From: Lingula anatina
Taxonomy: Eukaryota > Brachiopoda > Lingulata > Lingulida > Lingulidae
Direction: 5' to 3'
NCBI RefSeq assembly: GCF_001039355.2
Contig: NW_019775468.1
Location: 9,514-33,820 of the forward strand
DNA: 24,307 nucleotides
The position numbers and the translations under genes were made by a program. The notes beneath the pieces were generated by a model that searched no databases, was not told the DNA's origin, and worked only from the letters and a program-made list of their open reading frames with translations. Shown in pieces: positions 11,092 through 21,000 of this stretch; within the stretch, counting starts at the first letter, position 1; the number at the start of each line of letters is the position of its first letter.

Positions 11092-11375
11092 CAGGGCCGT
11101 AGCTTGAGCAAAATGCCAGGGGGGGCAGTAAGCGGACACGAGGGGGCGAAGCCCCCGAGGGGGGAGGGGGTGTCCCCCTACCAGTGTGGAATATTCTAAA
11201 TCCCAGGGCGGGCAGCTGCCCCGTCTTTTCTNTTTTTTTTTATTTTTGCGGGGGGGGGGGTTGGGAAAAAAACCGGGGGGGGGGGGAAGGGGGCCCAGGG
11301 GGGGGGGGCCCCCCGGGGGGGGGGGGGGGGTGCCCCCCCCCCAGTGGGAAAATTTTAAAACCCCGGGGGGGGGGC

Positions 11376-11410
<35 letters not shown>

Positions 11411-11424
11411 AGGCTACGGCCCTG
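11092..11424. mobile_element. short-TIR element with ATTTG target duplication
   Basis: The ends are perfect 12-bp inverted repeats: CAGGGCCGTAGC (11092-11103) and GCTACGGCCCTG (11413-11424). They are flanked by ATTTG on both sides (11087-11091 and 11425-11429). The interior is very G- and C-rich and holds no believable coding sequence. Two internal stretches (about 11140-11210 and 11280-11370) look like direct copies: both have the order GGGG-run, TGTCCCCC or TGCCCCC, CCAGTG, AATATTCTAAA or AATTTTAAA, then CCC and a G run. The second copy is full of homopolymers and an N lies at 11232, so its sequence is unreliable. MITE-like and non-autonomous; superfamily unassigned. Confidence 0.82.
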
Positions 11425-11429
11425 ATTTG

Positions 11430-12200
11430 TAAAATGAAAAGCACTGCACTGGAGCTCGTAGCCCGTTTCACGTAACAAGGTTAACTAAAGGTATACTTGA
11501 TGTTTGTACCTTGTATTGGACATGCATTCTAACCGCCACTCCCCGAGTGTAATTACCGCATAGGATGGGACACAGGGCGTCCATTCCCCGAAAATACCTC
11601 TCTTGGCTCATCTATACAATTTCTTACAGTATACGGCAAACTGAATCATAATCCGTAAACGATATAATAACCTCTTAAACGAGGTCACAATATCTCTAAT
11701 ATCTACTTACCATCATATATATAACTGCAGGATTCATGTTTCCCTACTGTCAAACAAAGTTAACAAGCGTATGAAAAAAGGCAACAAACACAGCACTGAG
11801 GACCACAACCTCCCGGCAGCACACTGCACCAATTCCGTCGCAATTTATGCAATGACATCAACGTATCTGAAAACAGAGTCCATACACTGTCTCCACACTG
11901 ATAACAATTGGCTACTTGAAGACAAGTGGCTGGACTAGTACGTGATGAATTGCATTTAACACTCTCAATTCAGAACATTAAGGTTATCAATAGGAGGCAA
12001 TGTGCATCGTGGTGTCGATTCCTCCACCATGGATGGGAGGAATTGTAAACCTGCTGTTAAATTCTCCATCTGTGACATGGGGTGAAATAGATACTTTGGG
12101 AGTATACCGGGATATCCTGATCCCAGTAGCACTTTGTTCATAGCACGAAAATGTTTTCCTGTCAGTGTAGAACAATTTGACAACCATTCCATTTTTGTAT
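11430..12200. other. no supported gene
   Basis: Moderately mixed composition. A minus-strand open frame of about 66 codons (11987-12187) overlaps another on the same strand that runs into CA/TG microsatellite translation. Neither shows a domain or splice context. Confidence 0.45.
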
Positions 12201-12209
12201 GCCTTGTAA

Positions 12210-12305
12210 AAGTGTGTGTTTGTGTGTGTATGTGTGCGTGTGTTGTTGTGTCAGTGTGTGTGTGTGTGTGTGTGTTTGAGAGAGAGAGAGAGACAAAGAG
12301 AAAGA
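12210..12305. repeat. (TG)n-(GA)n microsatellite
   Basis: An interrupted TG-rich stretch from 12210 leads to a pure TG run at 12253-12275 and then GA at 12278-12293. It creates apparent threonine-histidine-rich reading frames on the minus strand that are not genes. Confidence 0.93.
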
Positions 12306-12882
12306 GAAAATCCCGATCCAAATGATAATAAAATGTAAAAACAATGCAATTTAAACCCCCCAAGATGGATGTTAGCTGTTAGCGGTGCAGGTTATTTTTC
12401 CTCTCATCCATTATCTTACATGTATCACACACACTACTCTACCACAAAATTTATTACACGGATCGTTGTACACTTTTATCAGATAGGTATAAAGTGTAAA
12501 CATGTATAAAGTACAAAGTGCCCACCCAGCTGCACTAAATAGTCACTGCAGAGCGAGGGTTTTTATTTACTGATAACGCCTCTAGACTGAATAGAAACCC
12601 CTAGCTAAATATCAGCTCTCTCTCTCTCTCTCTCAAATTAGCAGCAATAAGGCTGCAATAAGCAGTAATATTTTTTTCTTGCAAACTCGTTGCTGCAAAG
12701 TGTTAATTTGCTGTGATATTGCTGCAATATTTCTGGAAACTTTTCATTTTGCTTAGGGGTAGGCATCATTCTACAGTGTACATGGTGGATTTGTCTATAT
12801 TATACATAAAAAAGCACGACCGTAGGCCGTTACGGCCACAACTAGTCCATTTTGGGGAGACATAACCTTGCAGGCACCTCAA

Positions 12883-12918
<36 letters not shown>

Positions 12919-13260
12919 ATCCCTCTCTCGTTAACAGCATGTGTAAATAAAATTTACATTGTCCCCACTTTCAGCAATCAATTAACATTACAGTGTACAT
13001 CGTCTGTAAACATGCCAACATATGTTGAGCCATAAAATTTCTCCCTGGAACAATATGGTTTTTCTTGGTGCATTCCTTTAAGGGAGATCACTTTGCCATA
13101 GACCATTCACTGTCAGTGCAAAACATATAAATGTGTTTCTAACCAATCTGGTCTTATTACGACCAGTACCTAGTGCGTCGCATATTGGAAAATTTTGGGG
13201 GTAGGACGAAAAAAATTAACTCGGACAGTAGGGGTAGCTTGTACCAGATATATGAATCAT
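12306..13260. other. intergenic; two (CT)n tracts
   Basis: CT repeats lie at 12616-12634 and 12887-12915. Between them are several GCTGCAAT/AGCAGCAAT-type words on both strands (about 12640-12730). No gene is evident. Confidence 0.5.
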
Positions 13261-13288
13261 AACTTAGTTTTGCCTGGTTTTGTTGTAG

Positions 13289-13526
13289 GTCACGACAAGG
13301 ACAATTGTATTTGCAAGGCAGTGATCATCAGATATGTCACCAGATCCACCTCGATGTTCTGACCAGCATGGACACTGTAAATTACCCTGCAGCTCAGATT
13401 CAGTGCGTTAGTGAAGTACTAGTTACCCTCCTGTGGCATATGGAACTAACTTCACTGGGGTTTGAATATGAATATAGGTTCACCAAATTGAATGACTTCG
13501 GATTTCGTTTTCAGTTATACTTTTGA
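13289..13526 (+). other. possible terminal exon, product unknown
   Basis: A pyrimidine-rich tract ending TTTTGTTGTAG precedes a frame that stays open from 13263 to a TGA at 13524-13526. If the exon starts at 13289 it would encode about 78 residues, beginning SRQGQLYLQGSDHQICHQIH and ending RFQLYF. Local composition is more gene-like than the flanks, and an AATAAA at 13757-13762 could serve as a poly(A) signal. I do not recognise the peptide. No upstream exon with a matching donor was found, and none of the domains I know fits. It could equally be a noncoding exon or chance. Confidence 0.2.
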
Positions 13527-13952
13527 AATGATTCTTGTTCAATTGATTTAGTCATTTATTTTGGTACATATTTAAGTCATTACAGTGATTATTTACCTCA
13601 CATATTTATGGCGATTAAAACCTTAACATATACGCTATAAGTACTAAAACAATTTAAACTGTGTTAAAACAATGGCTGATTACGGCTGTCTTGCAAAAAA
13701 TGTACATATTAGATTACTGAAGGTTACTAAAATTGCTATCGTATGTACCACATCTGAAATAAACTCCTGCAGTAAATGGTCAAAATTCGTTTCTTCGTTT
13801 ATTTATATATCGCATTTTTAAATAAAAGTAGTAAAAGATAATATTTTGGGGGAATTGGTTCAATTGCAAAATACAACATGTATTTCATCTTACAGATTAC
13901 AACAAAGAAATACTTCTCTCGAATACTCCATTTTCCTGAACGACCTCACTTC
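13527..13952. other. no recognisable gene
   Basis: AT-rich, with AATAAA words at 13757 and near 13820. This could be a 3' UTR if the exon ending at 13526 is real; otherwise nothing is evident. Confidence 0.35.
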
Positions 13953-14194
13953 TACACACACTGGACAATAGAAGTTTCACTCCCTGAATCAGAGAATCAA
14001 AGTTATTAACCTGAAGAGGCGGAATATAAGCAATTTTAGAATATCGATACAGCTGAATTGTTCAGTCAGAACCGTTTCTTTTGTGAAATTTGACGTTAAT
14101 AAAATGATACCAGGAGCTTATCATTCCACAGTTATTTATCTCCCTTCAAAGAATTGGTTCAGTAGGGTGACACTTCTATTGTCCAGTGTGTGTA
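13953..14194. mobile_element. 242-bp inverted-repeat (MITE-like) element
   Basis: The outermost 23 bp are perfect inverted complements (13953-13975 and 14172-14194; core ACACTGGACAATAGAAGT). Beyond that the arms remain similar for about 20 bp more (TTTCACTCCCTGAATCA against the complement of TGGTTCAGTAGGGTGACA). The interior has no open frame. No clear target duplication was found, so the true ends could lie slightly outside. Confidence 0.75.
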
Positions 14195-14549
14195 CTTTAA
14201 ATAGAAGTCATGATATGGGAAAATCTTTTTAAAAAATAAATAATAAAAATCTAAAAATTGAAGAAACAATCACATAGCAAATGCATTTGTCATCAATAGC
14301 CATCTAATATCACGTTATCTCTAAATATTATTTATTTAAACCAAAACAAAATCTACCATTGGTGTTACATGTATGTTCACACTCATAAGAAAGCTTTAAA
14401 TTTGACCTCGGTTGACCTTTTAACCTATTCCTTATGAGGTATGACTTTTGTTTACAGGTGTCTTAATATATTAAGAAATAAATTGTCATATCTTAAACTG
14501 CATAAACATGTGGATTGTGCTGCTGTATCTTCTCCTTTCTTCCAGTTAT
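14195..14549. other. AT-rich sequence, no gene
   Basis: No supportable coding sequence, repeat or signal between the inverted-repeat element and the diverged direct repeat. Confidence 0.45.
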
Positions 14550-14818
14550 GAACATTTTCTCTCCCCTACCCCAACTTTCAAAAGGGCGTATTTTGACTGA
14601 TAGGTTCACATTCAATAAGTGATCATAATTTTCTAAAAAAAAAAAAACCTTAAGGCTCCAAATTTTGTTCAAAAACATTACAATATAACTTGTCCATGGT
14701 TCAGTCACAATATCTCAATTTCTTACTCAAACAATACTTTTAAAACAATTTTTGGCTTAAATGTATGAAAAATCCATGAAATATAACCTTTTCTGACATT
14801 TGCCCCATTATTAATCAC
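14550..14818 (+). repeat. diverged direct repeat, copy 1
   Basis: Matches 15835-16096 in order through several blocks: CTCCCCTACCCC.ACTTTCAAA, CAATTTTCT or CATAATTTTCT, a CTCCAAATTTTG-like stretch, TCAAACAATACTTTTAAAACA, and ATGAAAAATCCATGAAATAT. Overall identity is about 65-70% by eye with small indels. This is an old duplicated or dispersed repeat unit; no coding potential was found. Confidence 0.68.
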
Positions 14819-15834
14819 CCTTTACAAATTGCCATGCATTCATGACTTATAGAATTAATTGCCACGTGCCTTACCTCCATAATTATATACAGAATTATAG
14901 ACAGAATATTTTTTCGAAATAATTTTTTATCAGTTTTTTCCTATTTTGCTGACTGATAAATGAAAATAAGGCTTAATATCGTGTTTTAATAACTTTATAT
15001 TATCTCTTTGATGTCATTGTGACATCAGTTCATTAATGAAATTCGCCAGAGAAGCAAACAAAAACACATTGCCTATTCTATGTCATACGACTCCCATTAA
15101 AAGAGATATTTTGGATCTCCATATTTTCCAAATTATCGTCTGTAAAAGGGTAATACGCTCCACAAAAGACCCTCATGTCAGTTTCTAGTCACAGTAATGC
15201 TCGTTGTTACGCCTGGCCTCTTCGTGGCTGTTGCCAGCGCTCTCAAGCGGCAAGGCATTTCTTGGGGGTAGGTTTTTAGAGTTCAATCTGGAATAGCATT
15301 CCAGGAATCGGTCTAAGATTGTCCAATCTGGTCCAGTTTTGTTGTAGGACATGTAGGCAGTTGATTGGTGAATAATGGTCTACCGAAATATTGTCTATGT
15401 GGTTCAAATGTGGCGATTTTGATGACCAGGGTAGCTGCTCATTCCCTTGGTTCTGTAAGTTANCGCACTGTAAAACTGACCGCTTGCATGCAAAATTTCA
15501 AATTCTTCTATGCAGTAGTTGTCGAAATATGGATACTTTTTTGACAGAACCAAGCTTTGCCTAAGCCAAGCTTTGATCAGCCCAAAGGAACACTACCCAA
15601 TTAAATCACTGCAAATTACATAATGTAGCAGTGCAATAGGCATGAAAAACAGTTAATTGGTAGTGACACACCTTACTGCACACTTTTGCATTCACAAATC
15701 TTATATGAGATAGGATGTTTTTGAAAAAAGAACGTATTTTTACCTAGGTATACCTTCGAAACTGAAATATTCCATATTAAATGTCAAGTCTGTATAATTT
15801 ATTGATATATACTTTACCATATTGATGTAGTGTG
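14819..15834. other. no supported gene; one N at 15463
   Basis: A GC-richer patch at about 15205-15270 is briefly open (TPGLFVAVASALKRQGISWG, then stop) but has no further support. Position 15463 is an unresolved base. The rest is AT-rich and unremarkable. Confidence 0.45.
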
Positions 15835-16096
15835 CACTTTGTCTCCCCTACCCCCACTTTCAAATAGGGGATGTTTTAACTGTTACGTTTATATCCAATT
15901 GCACAATTTTCTTAAATTAGATACTTGAGTTCCAAATTAATTTCCTTCACAATAATTATACTATAACATGGTCACCAATCATTCACAAAATGACAAAACA
16001 TTTATTAAAACAATGTTTTAAAACATTTTGGTTCTGATTTATGAAAAACCAATAAAATATGACCTCTTGTAACCTCTTACCCATAATCAATAAGCC
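15835..16096 (+). repeat. diverged direct repeat, copy 2
   Basis: Partner of 14550-14818. It abuts the start of the Penelope-like open frame, so the retroelement fragment may have joined at the 3' edge of this repeat, or the repeat may belong to an element that once carried it. Confidence 0.65.
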
Positions 16097-16555
16097 ATGA
16101 CTAATAGTCACGCATCCTTGAACGATGAAATTAAATGTCCCATATATATCATGTGTCACCCCTGTATATCATTATGTAGGCAAGGGATGGGACATTTAAT
16201 CCCAATTAAACACCCATTCACCTGCACTAGCCCAAATTTAATTTATGTATTAACTTGCAGTGGATGCGGTGAGAACTATATAGGACAAACTGGAGACACT
16301 CTCCGACATAGAATGACCGTTCACAGACAACAAATAAGACAACCTAAATATCAGTGCACGTCTGTGAGTGGGCACATTAGGGAATGCTCTATGAACAAAA
16401 ACAAGGACTTTACGGTATTCCCATTTTATAAATTCACTAGGGAAACAACCCAAACAGAAAGGGAAATGAAAGAAAATCTATTCATTAATAAGTATACAGT
16501 CAGATGGCAACTGGCCGCGCGTAGGAAAATATTCAGAACGGAGCGCGTGCGCTGA
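16097..16555 (+). CDS. GIY-YIG endonuclease end of a Penelope-like element
   Basis: A 152-residue open frame with the C-terminal endonuclease domain of a Penelope-like retroelement. The visible order is LIYVLTC (residues 48-54, the degenerate GIY strand), CSGC (54-57, the first metal-type cysteines), NYIGQTG (60-66, the YIG motif), LRHRMTVHRQQI (69-80, with R72 as the likely catalytic arginine and H76), SGHIREC (91-97), and EREMKENLFI (121-130, with E126 as the likely catalytic glutamate). The domain normally nicks target DNA for insertion. The reverse transcriptase that should precede it is absent, and an in-frame stop (16091-16093) lies just upstream. This is therefore a 5'-truncated, non-autonomous fragment rather than a cellular gene, although the surviving frame is intact. 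Confidence 0.82.
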   Translation: MTNSHASLNDEIKCPIYIMCHPCISLCRQGMGHLIPIKHPFTCTSPNLIYVLTCSGCGENYIGQTGDTLRHRMTVHRQQIRQPKYQCTSVSGHIRECSMNKNKDFTVFPFYKFTRETTQTEREMKENLFINKYTVRWQLAARRKIFRTERVR

Positions 16556-16792
16556 GATGACGTCGTGGTTGAATTTTTGTAAATTGAGTAACCTTCGCGG
16601 GAATTCACGAATTATCCTTAATTGCCTACATTGAATAGATAAAAGCATTGGTAAAAGTAACAATTAAACACCCATTGTTACAGACGTCACAATTTAGCCT
16701 TTATGACATCACCTAATAACAAATAAACAAAACCCCCTGAAGAAAGAAAGAAACCGGTCGGGGCAAAAAAGTTGCTGTTCTGTTTTTCTTTT

Positions 16793-16794
<2 letters not shown>

Positions 16795-16841
<47 letters not shown>
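16795..16841. repeat. (AT)n microsatellite
   Basis: A pure AT run between the retroelement 3' region and the start of duplicated segment A. The matching boundary of segment B also begins just after a microsatellite, (ATT)n. Confidence 0.97.
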
Positions 16842-16842
<1 letters not shown>

Positions 16843-17107
16843 TGAAACATTCCATCGATTCTACTTCAATCTCACCTAACACAATATCACAGTAGGTCAC
16901 AGGTCGTTAAAATGCATACCCCAGTTCCAAACCTTTAACCTGCCAAGTTACACTCATACTGACGTGAATGTAAATAAAGCCACCTCGACTTTTGAGTGCC
17001 CCCAGTATATTGCTCAGGTCTACAGACGTTAGTGATTTTAATGAGGTGGGTATGAAGTGTTTTAACATACTGAGAGTTTCAGATGCTTTCTTGCTTAAAC
17101 CTGACCA

Positions 17108-17150
17108 TGCACACACGCACACACACACGCGCACACACGCGCACACACTG
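17108..17150. repeat. (CA)n-rich microsatellite with CG steps
   Basis: An ACAC tract interrupted by CGCG dinucleotides. The orthologous site in copy B (22123-22152) is purer CA. Confidence 0.9.
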
Positions 17151-17329
17151 GATTTGGTACGAGTCTTGAATTTACTGGAGATACGGTATTCACACCATTG
17201 ATGTTGACCTAAATACTGTATTTACCTGTACATAAGACTCATAGTTAGGTTGCCAATCTAGTTCAGGGGTACAGTGGACGTTCTCAAATAAAGTTTTTCC
17301 ACTGGTTTTCACAGGCTTATAACCCTTTG

Positions 17330-18000
17330 ATAAATAGCTGGCTGGTAAAATGCATGCACCTTGGTCATTACAAGATGGCCGATGCTTCAATAGGTGCATA
17401 TGGGTGTCAAAATAATTACTACCAGTACATGTACTACCAGGGATTTATAGTGCCTTTTATTGACTTTATTATTCCTATCATTATTTTAGCCTCCTCTTAG
17501 ACATGAAATATACTCTTATAAGATAAATGCAAAAACACATAGATTTCTTTGAAAAGATATTAAAAAAAAACAAAATCTAAAGCAATGCCTGTTGTGTTGT
17601 AATTTGATAACCGGGAGCATAAGATGGATTTACTATTAAAGAGAGAGTCTTATGGTACAAATCCCTTAACCAAATGTTTGTTTCTCAATGTTTTCCATTT
17701 CTCCAATTGAACTTTGTTTTCATTATTTTATTAATACCAATGTTCCCCAATTCTCATACGTATACTTGTGCTATGCTTCTGTATTAACAACTGCCATAGA
17801 GATAAATGGTCCATTATGAAATGGAGTGAATGTTATCTTGTGTTTGTATGGAATTAAGTTCACTATAGTTTTTTCAAGGCTACACAACCTTGTTACCCTT
17901 ATTATGTTATTTGCTATGTAACAGTTAAGTGTGCATATTGGCTAGTTTTGAGAGGGGTTTTCCCAGTATTTCTCAACAAATGGAGGTCATTTTGTTTTTG
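17330..18000 (+). repeat. degenerate ~180-bp foldback-type units, 5' flank A
   Basis: TTACAAGATGGCCGATG (about 17369), TTTGTTTCTCAATGTTTTCC (about 17677) and AAGTGTGCATATTGGCTAGTTTTGAGAG (about 17926-17953) correspond to successive blocks of the unit in the 2610-5331 element: CAAGATGGCCGCC, TTTGTTTCTGAGTGTTTTCC, and a GTGTGCAT...TTTTGAGAA block. The copies are strongly decayed and boundaries are approximate. The same blocks lie upstream of the second methyltransferase copy, so they predate the duplication. Confidence 0.55.
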
Positions 18001-18043
18001 TTTTTTGTTTTTTTCATTCATAAAGAAACAATTCTTAATCCCC

Positions 18044-18052
18044 TTATATAGG
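18044..18052 (+). promoter_or_regulatory. TATA-like / splice-acceptor-like TTATATAGG
   Basis: CCCCTTATATAGGCC lies about 31 bp before the ATG and is identical in copy B (23011-23019). As a TATA box it would start transcription almost at the ATG. Read as a 3' splice site (TATAG/GCC), it would join a 5' UTR exon to the first coding exon. The sequence alone does not decide; conservation in both copies is the main support. Confidence 0.3.
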
Positions 18053-18074
18053 CCAGGTCAACTTGAATAGGAAA

Positions 18075-21000
18075 ATGGCGAAGCAAGGGGAGCAATGGAT
18101 ACCAATTTTTGAAGAGTTTGATAAGCCAGGTCTCGATAACGAGAGAGCAAAACAAATTTATGAAAAATGGGCTGATAATTATGATAAGGTAAAGTTAGAA
18201 TTCTGCGTGATTTGCTTTTGGCAATAATTAATTTGCTTAAACATTGAAAAGTGGCACAATCAACTTTTTTGTAGGGAAAATAGATGTAACTCTGAGATTG
18301 GGATGTCTATGCATCATACATAAATGCCTTCATAAAATAGACTACATGTATTTGACATAAATATTCTTAGATAAATGATGGCATTAAATCATCATCATTA
18401 AAGATGTAATTTATTATTTTCTTTCAGAACATGGCAATTCTAAATTACACTCAACCAAGTGTCTGCGCAGCCGAAATAGAAAAATGCTTAAAGGACAACA
18501 AAGATGCTCTTATTTTGGAGGCCGCCTGCGGGACCGGTTTAGGGGGCATAGAGGTGATTAATATATGTCACTAAGTAATATCATAATATTTTTTGGGTAT
18601 CTTTCATGGTATACGAGTCTTTAGGGGTGAAGACTGGCACATAAAAGCTGGCTTCAGGTTTAAGGCAGTGCATGGTCAGTAGTCTTCGATCCTGCTCCAG
18701 GACATTGAACTGAAATTCATTACCCTAGCATTTGCATTGGTTGCGTAGGGAAATGGAACTAAAATAAACTTCTCTCTACATATATTTTCTAGCTGACAAA
18801 GCGTGGTTTCCACAACCTCCATGCCTTCGACATGTCCAGTAAAATGCTTGACATTGCCAAGCAGAAGAATATCTATAGAAAATTGATGTGTATTAGACTT
18901 GGTCCGGAGGGACTGGATATCCCTGATGGTATGTATGGTCTAGTACATGTTCATGCGAATAATATGCAGTATATACATCTCTCTCGCTCTCTCTCTCTCT
19001 CTCTCACGCACACACACAAACACACACAAACACACACACACACACAAAGTTGGGGTGCCTTAAATAAGCGTAAAAGTTGGCAAAATAGAATAGAACTACT
19101 AGATTTTACATGTGGTTTCCTTTTAATGCAAAACTTAAAACTAAGTAACGTCGAAATACTTGGGAAAGTTACTTCGTAATGACAAAGACGTTCGAAGATG
19201 TTCGTAAGTTAATGTAAGTTTATATAATTATACCTCCGCCAAGGAGGTTATGTTTTCACCCCTGTTTGCTTGTCTGTCATCAACATAACTCAAAAAGTGA
19301 TGGACCGATTTTGATGAAATTTTCAAAAAAAAAAAAAATGTCAGAAGTGGGCCAAGAAAGAGATGATACGTTTTTGGTGGTAATCCGGATCATTAATCAA
19401 TCAATAATCAAACATCAAACATCAAACATCAACATAACTGAAAAAGTTATGGGCTGATTTTGATGAAATTTTCAGGGTGGATCAGAAATGGGTTAACTTA
19501 GAAGCGATTAGTTTTTGGCGGTGATCTGGATCAATAATCATTCAATTATCAATAATCATAAATCAATCTTCAACATAACTCAAAAAGGTATGGACCGATT
19601 TTGATGAACGTTTCAGGGTAGGTCAGAAATGGGTTGACTTAGAAGTGATTAGTTTTTGGTGGTGATACGGATCAATAATCAATAATAATCAAACATTGGC
19701 GGAGGTCTGCGCTCTCAGAGTGTTTTTCTAATTATACATATCTTTATTTATCACCTTATCATACGGCTAATGAATTCTTAGTATTTCTTTACAATCTATG
19801 ATTGCAACTGTTTTAGTTGTGTAATGACATGTGCTGTTTGTAAGAATTATTAGATGTCTATTTGAAACTTTTATCAGCGTATATGCCATGAGTCCATACT
19901 GTTAAAAGAAGCCAACTTTTGTGATTAAGCCCGATTCTCTATCTGATCGCAGATTGTCAAAGAGTTAGCCTATCTAAATGGCCGTTAAGTCCAGTTCATT
20001 TCCTTGCTTAACTGGATTTTACTTCAGGAACTGAAGCATGAAGTTGGTACATCAAAAGTCACCCGATGATCATGTTTTCATAATCAAACATACAGCTTAT
20101 TAAATCGTTCATTTAAATGTATATTGCCAACAGCACCGGGAATGTGGAACGCGGTCATGAAGGACTATTTAAGCATAAATATATATTTTGTTTGTTTGTT
20201 TGTTTGTTTGCATAGAAGTATATATATTGATGCACATAGAAAGATATATATTATAGTTGTTAAATACAATCCGATACATAATCCCCGAAGAAGACACAGT
20301 GGCCGAATGCTATTTAACAATATACTTCTATTATTACCAAGATCTATACGGTGAATCAACATGAATCCTTTGTTTGTTTACAGACACATACGATGCGGTC
20401 ATGATGACAGGGGCAGCGGGTTTAGCTCATATCGGCGGAGATTGCTTGGGAGAATTCATTCGAATTGTCAAACCAGGTAGGTTAAGGGGACATTTTATGA
20501 TATAAATTTCATTTCAGATAAATTATGAGAAAATTAAGAGGAAATTTCCCACACTGACAAGTAACCGAGATAAATATTTGAAAGAGGAAACAGAATGAAC
20601 TGTTCTTGAGCTTAATGAAGTTACAAGACAGATAAATTATAAATTGTTCATTTCAGCAGGGATTTTTGTTTCACAAAAGGCCACCAGTTTATCTCTAGAT
20701 GAAATTTTGTTAAAACTTTTAGAAACAAATGCTGCTTTGGACATGAAGGTGGAAACTAGGAATTCCACTTGATCTCCTTTAAAATGTATTTTTAAAAATC
20801 ATTATATCAAAATTATTATTCTATTATATTAAAATTATTGAACACATTTTTCTAATACATTTTTTTCCTTTTAAGGGGACTATTAATGCATTTTAACCAT
20901 CTCGTACAGCTTATCTAAGAAAGCATCAGATGCCCTTGCGACTATCAATTTGTGTTTCTAATTTCCCAAGTGTCCTTTTTACACTTTACTGTAAACTATT

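Larger units (their letters stand above)
16085..16845 (+). mobile_element. 5'-truncated Penelope-like retroelement
   Basis: This comprises the endonuclease frame, a 3' untranslated stretch of about 240 bp, and a terminal (AT)n tract (about 16795-16841). In the 3' region, CCCTGAAGAAAG and GAAACCGGTCGGGGC (16733-16764) are reminiscent of the CTGANGA and GAAA boxes of hammerhead motifs known in Penelope-like elements. However, I cannot draw a stem II between them, so this is resemblance only. Exact 5' and 3' ends and target duplications are not resolved; the 3' end meets the start of the methyltransferase segmental duplication. Confidence 0.6.

Noticed and set aside
11020-11478. 152-codon proline/glycine-rich minus-strand open frame and its plus-strand partners
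   Set aside because: They arise from G and C homopolymers within a mobile element containing an N. There is no biological coding signal.
11965-12363. 132-codon minus-strand frame
   Set aside because: Much of it is translated CA/GA microsatellite (repeated TH and SL), and the rest has no domain, splice context or conservation evidence.
15216-15278. TPGLFVAVASALKRQGISWG peptide, faintly reminiscent of transposase text
   Set aside because: It stops immediately, no frame-shifted continuation matches a known family, and no flanking element structure was found.
18832-19179. 115-codon continuous frame as a separate gene
   Set aside because: It is exon 3 of the methyltransferase read through its donor (GTATGT at 18929) into intron 3 and a CT/CA microsatellite.
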